A stretch of 64,000 bases of DNA from Artemisia argyi (taxonomy: Eukaryota > Streptophyta > Magnoliopsida > Asterales > Asteraceae): positions 174,341,718-174,405,717 of the forward strand of contig CM060704.1 in the NCBI GenBank assembly GCA_030686995.1, given 5' to 3'. The position numbers and the translations under genes are program-made. Position 1 is the stretch's first letter. Each line of letters begins with the position of its first letter. Of this stretch, positions 57,424-64,000 are shown piece by piece. A model generated the notes under the pieces. The model had not been told where the DNA came from and searched no databases. It worked only from the letters and a program-made list of their open reading frames with translations.

Positions 57424-60400
57424 TGATAAAGTCGTATAATTAAGTTCCGAAGAAATACCGGTGAAAGTATTTCCCGGGTCGTTCTCCCAGCGAAGGTGAA
57501 ATGGAATCGTGAATAACCGGATCGAGAAATCGTGTCGTGAAAAGCGGGAAAATGAAAAATATGATTTTGGGTTTCAAGTTATGCTAAGTAATAGTAAAAT
57601 ATGAAGAATTTACGATCTAGATATGTACGGATGTTAAAAACGTGAAAACGGAAATTCAAACGCGAAAATAACGTAACGTACGAAATAAAACGCGACTTAT
57701 ATACAAGAAATGATCCTACGAACGTGAAACAAGTTTCTAAAAATCTTAAATGATAAAAGAAAATTTCTAGAAAAAAGAAAAATATTTTTTAGACTTTTTA
57801 TTTATTTTCTAGAATTAATTTTCTATTTATTGAATTAAAAAGTAATTAAAAATAAAAGAAATTATGAAAAACAATGGGAAAATTATGAAAACTATTTTAG
57901 AAAACCTAGAATAATATAAAAGAATTTTAAAAACTATTTTTGTATTTTTCAGGACTTTTTTCTATTTTTTATGGATTTTTGGAATTTAAAATTGATTTAA
58001 AAATGATTATAATCTAAAAGAAATTAAGAAAAGTACCAAATGGACTCAGAAAAATCTGAAAATTTTACAGAAATTCTAAAATAATATATAAAGCTTGCAG
58101 AAAAATTTTGGATAAAAATTAATAAGCAGAAGTGCTTAAACAGTGCTATTCAGCTTATGGCAAGTGCTTATTAATAAGCACTTGCCACAAAACTTTACCA
58201 AAATGATATCACTACTGTATTATACTATTATAAGCTCAAACAAGCTAAGAAATGAACATCTATTAGCACAGAACTACAATAAGCAAGCTATAAGCAGTCT
58301 AATACAAGCCAAATAAGCAGAAACCAATGTAGAATAAGCAGATGGATTAAGCAAACCATAAACTATACTAAACCTACTCCTATTGAACTCAGAGAAGCCA
58401 AAAGATCACATAAACAAACTCAAATGAACAATAGCAGCCATGATCTAAAAACAGAAAATCAGGTTACACTACCAATAAGCTAGGCAGATTAAGCTGCTCA
58501 AATAAGCAGATAAGAAGAAACTAAAGGTGGAAACTTAAAATCTACCAACCAGAGAAGCTATAAAACAAAAATGCTAAGGCTAAGACTAATAGCTACTACC
58601 TAAAAGAGACCAAGAACATGGGTCCATAACCTGTGTGCAGGGACACAGTCAACTACAAGCCTAATTTAAGATAAGCTAATAGGACTTAAGCTCGAATTAT
58701 ATGATAGATATTGGTTGACTAGCTAATAGAGAATGCAAATCAACAAGCTTTATCTGATTCTAACAACTAATGAAGCCTACATGATCTATCAAAAACCTAT
58801 GCTGACAGCTCAGTTACTACTAGTGTTGACTATTTAAATGCACAAGAACTTTGACTATTTCCAATTTTGATCACTGATTCCTACTAATTTATGTGATAAT
58901 AAGCTAATGTGAAAATGAAATAAGCTATATTGAACTAAGTAGCAACTATACTAACTGTTTCACTAACTATTTTATAATAATGCTAACAGTTAAGCTATTG
59001 TAAAGCTAATTTTGACTTTTTACTTATTACCTTTGAATATTATGACCAATTAAGACTATTAATATCTATTGTAGACTGTATGAACCAAATTTAGCTACCC
59101 TAAACAACACAAACTCAGCATAAAGCCTAAATCCAAACACCCCCTTAACAGATGGTATCAACTAGAAAACTTATTTTAAGCTTATAACCTACCACTTTTA
59201 AGCACAAATCACACTAAGCATACTGAATAACATCTATTAGTACTGTTACACTACCAATTAGACAACTAGAAACACAATTTAGCAATTTACCTAGATTATC
59301 ACTACTTAACTGCTACAAGATAAAAAATAGAGAATGGACTTACAAAAGGCTTCCCCCTCAGCTCAAAATAGAGGGGGATTCACTGTGCTAGCCTATCTTT
59401 GTGATAGGCTGAGTTCTAGGGTTCTGTCTCAACTTATCCACCAACACCTCAGCATCATCTTTTGGATCAATACCTCACTATGACTGTCTAATGAACAAGG
59501 ACTCAAAAAGGCACCTTACAATAAGCTATTTAAGCTTACATAAGATGAAATAGAGAAAATAGCTCTTACTGTGAGCTTATACTACTAACTAATTTTGTGT
59601 TTTTTTTTTATTTTTTTTTTTATTTTTCTGATTTTTTATTTGTTTTTGTTTTTATGAAAATGAAAGTGAAGACTGAATAAGAGTAACAATTGGAAGTAAA
59701 GTTTAGCTAAATGAGACAGATAATAAGCTAAGTGAAACAATTTAAGCTGAAAATGAAGAGATAAAATAAGCTGAGACTAAGATTATAATAAGCTATCTAT
59801 AAGCTGAATTTGAAAGACAGATTAAACAATAAGCTGAAATGAAAGACTTTTATTAAAAGTAAAGATTACAATAACTAATCTAAATTACAGATAATACCTA
59901 CACTATACTACTCCTACTCCTATTCTCTAACCACTCTAATCGTTGGAGAAGGCTTCTTTATATAGCCTGAGGTGAGGAGCCTTCAGAAGGTCCTAGAAAC
60001 AGCATCTCTCCAAGAATATACTCCCTAGATCCTTTGTGACACCCATAGACCAATCACAGCCTTGGAAACCATGTGGTGACACGTTCGGTCCAATAAGCAG
60101 CTTGAACGTGGCATTCCTTGAGTCAGGAGGTGTCAGGGGTGTCAGGGTTTGACTATTATACCCTTAATTGGGGTAATTTATGGAGGGATTGGGGTAATTG
60201 AGGGTAAAAAGGATTTAGGGTTCTTGTTTACTATTCATTGAATAGTGGTTTCTGGGTAAAAATGATAAAGGGGGCGCGGGTAATATTTTTATATAATATT
60301 TTGGTTTTTTTGGTGGACCGGGTCAGATGATTAGGTGTTGGGCCAGAGTATGGTGTGGAGTGGGCTTTGGTAGGAATAAGGATTGGGCTTGGACCTGTGT

Positions 60401-60782
60401 TGGGTAATATGTTGGACTAGGCAGATTTTTGTATTAAAATTACAAGGGCCAATTATGTAAAATCTGAAACTTTAAGGACCAATTCTGCCAATTCATGAAA
60501 TATTAATCAAGGACCATTCTTGTCAATTGGATATTCTTCAAGGTTGCCTTTGACGAATTGAGCTCGAATAATTATCCGGACTTGAAACTGCATCCCGGCA
60601 CCGGCTTTTTGAACCATTCATACTCTCGTGCCCGTTTTTCCGGGTTTTTGTTTGTTTTCCGTAATATCCGTACCTGCACATCACAAATATAAAAACACGT
60701 GTTTTCTTGGCATTTGTTAGCTCAAATAGTCATTTTTGGGTCGATATTTGGTAATAAAAAAGTGTGTAATTACTACACACCA
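57424..60782 (-). repeat. 5' LTR of the nested element, 3,359 bp
   Basis: On the minus strand from TGGTGTGTAG to CTTTATCA. Rich in AAGCTTATT/TTAAGC words, like the Athila LTR, with U3 phrases related to GGTCCTT. Not alignable by eye to the Athila LTR as a whole. Confidence 0.9.
59957..59964 (-). promoter_or_regulatory. TATA box in the nested element's 5' LTR
   Basis: TATATAAA (minus strand, context GGCTATATAAAGAAG) is a good plant TATA box; transcription would start near 59925 and run to the left. Confidence 0.65.
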
Positions 60783-62478
60783 ACCACCACCATGGCTAGA
60801 GCTAAGGTTGTGTCTCATGACCTTGGAACAAGGACCAAAGGTCATGGCTAGGCCATGACGAAATGACCATACCAACTTACTAAGGCGGAAACATGAGTTA
60901 AGACCATATATACATACCAAGGCGAAAACATGAGTTAAGACCATATATACATACCAAGGCGAAAACATGAGCTAACGACCATATAAACTTACCAAGACAA
61001 ATACATGAACAAGAGTTGGCGATAACTTGAACATACAATTTGGATCTACTTCATCTAAAGAACCATGAAATATTACGAGTATTTGTTATACAAGTTATAA
61101 GAACTTACCCTAATATCAATCTTCATGTACTAATAAACTTTCCTAAGTTTATTCAAATATCGGACATGTAACTTTTCGGATCAAAACTTATATCTATATA
61201 TTTCATCAACTACTACAATAGTAGGGAGCCTCATGTGAGGAGTTCATTATGTAAGCCGTCGAGTTGAGTTGTGGATTTACGAATTAAAGTGTCCTGGCTC
61301 CTCGAACGCTTACTAACATGACTTCTGAATTATGTCGGCCCGAACGGTAGTAAACGATATACAAAACATACATGAATCTTTTCTTTCAAAGACTTACATT
61401 ATACATCATACCACATCATGGACTAGATGCAAGATATATATATTGGCATGTTTATGTTTCCTTAGACATTATTCCAAACCTAAGTTACAACAATTATTCT
61501 AGGTTGATCTTAGAAGTTCTTACGGCATATCCATCATTCTCATTATACATCATCCAACTTAAGGTGAGTTCATAGCCCCACTTTCCATTACTTAATTGTT
61601 TTACAAACCCTTGGGGGGAATACATGCTATTATTTTTCTACTCGAACACAATGCTTTCTACTGTATGCTATTCGACTATGTTTTATTATCACTAAGTAAC
61701 ATCCTTGCCAAACCAAGATCCCTTATTATGAACCATTTAATCACTTGCGAGGGTTACTTGCGAGTGAGCGCGAATATTGTGAATAGGCCTATTGGGATTG
61801 ACGAATCCCATTTGTTTTGACTAAGTTCAAACAAATGCATTAATATTTGAGACATTAGGTATGACGGCAAAGTACCTACCGGGATAACTCCGCCGATCGA
61901 TATTGGTACACGTTAACGTTTTGGTGTCATAAGCTTAGTATTTGATAATAACTGTTCCGGGCGTATAATAACGTAGCCTGCCTGTTTTGTTTTCCAAACA
62001 TTGGTGTGAGTCTATAGCTCACACTACCAACATATTGTGCTCAAACGATTTAACTACAAACACTATGATTATTGTGTTCAAACGATTTAACTACAAACAC
62101 TACGATTATTGTGTTCAATGATTTAACTACCAACACATTGTGTTCAAACATTAAACAACCTCTATGAATATCACTCAACCTTTGTGTTGACCTCTCAAGC
62201 ATGTATTTCAGGTTCATGACGATCAAGGATGGCACGGAAGGGCACGGATACTCAAGAGGGCTATAAATTTTATTATCATTCAAAAACACATTTATTATAC
62301 ATTGTAAACATGGAACCATTTGTGACCTCATTTTGTAAATCTCTGATATTTATACAATTTGAATGATAAATCTTTTAAAACGACTCAATTGGAGTTCGTT
62401 TTCTATTATTGTGACTATTGTGCCGTCGAGTAACACCCAGTTTGAATTTCGCTGCAACCATGAATTGGGGGTGTTACA
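60783..62478 (+). repeat. LTR B, right part
   Basis: Matches 48010-49742 with offset 12,773, then 12,736 after the VNTR that has one unit fewer. A few substitutions were seen (for example in 61017-61020, near 61182 and near 61720). Ends in TGTTACA and is followed by another primer site. Confidence 0.92.
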
Positions 62479-64000
62479 GATTGGTACCAGAGCCATGGTT
62501 ATAGAGAAACGGGTCTAATTGAGACCTAAACTATAACCACATGTACAGCAAAAACATTTTATAGCCTTCCGCTCTCCGTGTCTTCCATCCTCCAGACGAT
62601 TATGGACTTAGTAAGCATGTTATGCTACACAAACATATTAGTATATTCATATATACCCATTTTGAGCATTTTCCCGTAGACATTTTGTGCTACACAAACA
62701 TAATTGCATATTGATATATGTACCCTAAACATAATTGAGCATTTCCCCGTAAGCATTAGTATATTGATATATAAACTCGGTTTATTTTCAATCATTTATC
62801 TAAACAATGGACTAAACATATCTGTGTATGCCTATTCTAAGGCATTTCGGCACGGCCACACTCTCCCAATCATGTTCCTACTCCAATATTATATGTCCAA
62901 GACATTGTAACTGATTGCAACGGTCTCATTCATTTTCCAAGACATTGTGAGATACAATGGTCTCATTCATTTTCCAAGACATTGTGAGATACAATGGTCT
63001 CATTCATTTTTCAAGACATTGTGAGATACAATGGTCTCATTCACTTTTCAAGACATTGTGAGATACAATGGCCTCATTCATTTTCCAAGACATTGTGAGA
63101 TACAATGGTCTCATTCATTTTCCAAGACATTGTATGATACAATAGTCTTAATCATTTCTCAAATGTTTTGAGTCACACAATGGCCTAACCTACTTCCCAG
63201 ACATTGTGAATTGCACAATGGTCTAACCTACTTCCGAGACATTGTGTTTTGTGCAAATGGTCTCTAGAATTATTCCATCACATCATCAATATCATTTCTT
63301 ATGATATCAAAAACCCATCACAATCTATCGATTTCAAAACAAGAAATATGAGATTTCTAAAGGACAAACAAATCCATCACCTACAAAAGCTGAAGTTCAG
63401 CTTTACATTTATCAAAGTTTTCTTCTGAAACCTTCATTATAAAAAGTTCGTGATCCTAGCCAAGTATGTTCTATTTTAGAACTACTTAAAACTTCCTTTC
63501 CATACGAACCTACCCTTACTATCTTCTATGCAATGGAATATGAAAACATACGTTACAAGTCTTGTATGGACGGGACTTGCAACTTAAGGGTTGACATCGC
63601 CTTTGTTTAGTGAACAGTTTCCCAAAACCAACGGACATATCACAAGTATACCTAATTTAGGTATTTGAAAATTTTATCGAACCTTGGCTAAATATAGACT
63701 AGTCACCTATATTTAACCTAGGGACAGTGGAATATAGTCTGACTAACTATATTCGACTTAAAATTTTCAAATACTGAGAATAGTTGTACTAGGGTTATGT
63801 TTAGATTGATTTCCTACTTGAACTCGATAAACCACCAGAATACATTAAAACAATCTAGAGACACGATAGTGTCTTACCACTCAGCGAAATCTTAACACCT
63901 TATTTGTACTACCTAAATTCATTCTTGAAAATTTCCATTTATGAGATAATCCGAACTACTATCTTGGGATAGTTATCAATTATTCTCTTCATCCTGTAGA
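62479..64000 (+). other. Internal region, second copy, cut by the window end
   Basis: Colinear with 49743-51264, offset 12,736; includes the hairpin array at 62897-63156. Differences are single bases. Confidence 0.88.
62482..62494 (+). other. Primer-binding site, second unit
   Basis: TGGTACCAGAGCC after LTR B, as at 49746. Its presence shows that LTR B is also used as a 5' LTR in the tandem structure. Confidence 0.85.

Larger units (their letters stand above)
53315..60782 (-). mobile_element. Nested non-autonomous LTR element with an Athila-type primer site and one 473-codon ORF
   Basis: On the minus strand: 5' LTR 60782-57424, primer site 57419-57402, ORF 57223-55802, hairpin module, polypurine tract, 3' LTR from 53728 truncated at 53315. 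The LTR copies differ at one site (53616 A, 60670 G) over the shared ~414 bp. Shares with the Athila element at the left the primer site, the stop-proximal hairpin module and doubled polypurine motifs, but has no gag-pol. It inserted in LTR B of the Tekay-like array; its left junction was later removed by a deletion. Confidence 0.9.
45962..64000 (+). mobile_element. Tandem non-autonomous Tekay/Del-like retroelement: LTR-internal-LTR-internal
   Basis: LTR A 45962-49742, internal 49743-52093, LTR B 52094-53314 plus 60783-62478 (interrupted), second internal 62479-64000 (continues beyond the window). LTR ends are TGTAACA and TGTTACA. An initiator-Met type primer site follows each LTR, and a block with CTTCGGGACGAAGTTTCCC and a purine tract precedes LTR B, as in Tekay/Del chromoviruses. 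The internal part is only 2,351 bp and has no gag or pol, so the element depends on a relative for movement. Left flank TTATT (45957-45961) should be the TSD. Confidence 0.88.

Noticed and set aside
45962..64000. Assembly error as the cause of the tandem copy
   Set aside because: Not excluded, but the two copies differ in VNTR number, G-run length and several bases, so they are not one sequence placed twice.

Overview
The window is nuclear DNA of a flowering plant. Evidence: long plant-type LTR retrotransposons, Mutator-like elements with 9-bp target duplications, GT-AG introns of 75-1250 bp, a cytosolic-type tRNA-Ser, and a remnant of the plant-only DUF26/plasmodesmata-located family. The zinc-cluster ORF at 55.8-57.2 kb and the style of the retroelements recall daisy-family (Asteraceae) genomes; that assignment is inference from memory. 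Almost everything is transposable-element sequence, with islands of mostly broken genes.

Left (1-15,266): a young Athila-type Ty3/Gypsy retrotransposon, plus strand, entered in the middle of its 5' LTR. In the 2,796 bp where both LTRs are visible I found no indels and two base differences. The gag frame carries a one-base shift; protease, RT, RNase H and integrase are one long ORF. The 1.5 kb after pol has no envelope ORF but holds three copies of a hairpin module, two extra polypurine-tract-like motifs and a four-fold repeat.

Middle (15,267-45,961): older sequence. Several partial copies of one minus-strand gene family lie here; the best copy has proteasome-beta-like exons and a repetitive tail. 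Inserted among them are an autonomous-type Mutator element (FAR1 domain, MULE transposase, SWIM, OTU, plus a GRF-type zinc-finger gene; all now broken), two non-autonomous Mutator-like elements with perfect 9-bp TSDs (one with a big internal palindrome, one carrying gene-like DNA as a Pack-MULE), a 195-bp MITE, a 5'-truncated LINE and a 767-bp TRIM-like element. There is one intact tRNA-Ser(CGA) gene with a truncated relative 6.5 kb away, a PDLP-like pseudogene, and at 44.5-45.9 kb the 3' part of a phase-consistent multi-exon gene with two homologous terminal exons.

Right (45,962-64,000): a non-autonomous Tekay/Del-like element in tandem form, LTR - internal - LTR - internal, running out of the window. 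The shared middle LTR is interrupted by a minus-strand non-autonomous element with an Athila-type primer site. In place of gag-pol it carries one 473-codon ORF with two Cys-pair clusters, an acidic middle and a hydrophobic C-terminal segment. That element kept its whole 5' LTR but only ~414 bp of its 3' LTR; one deletion with a CTTT microhomology also removed 831 bp of the host LTR. The same hairpin module starts exactly nine bases past the stop codon in both this element and the intact Athila.
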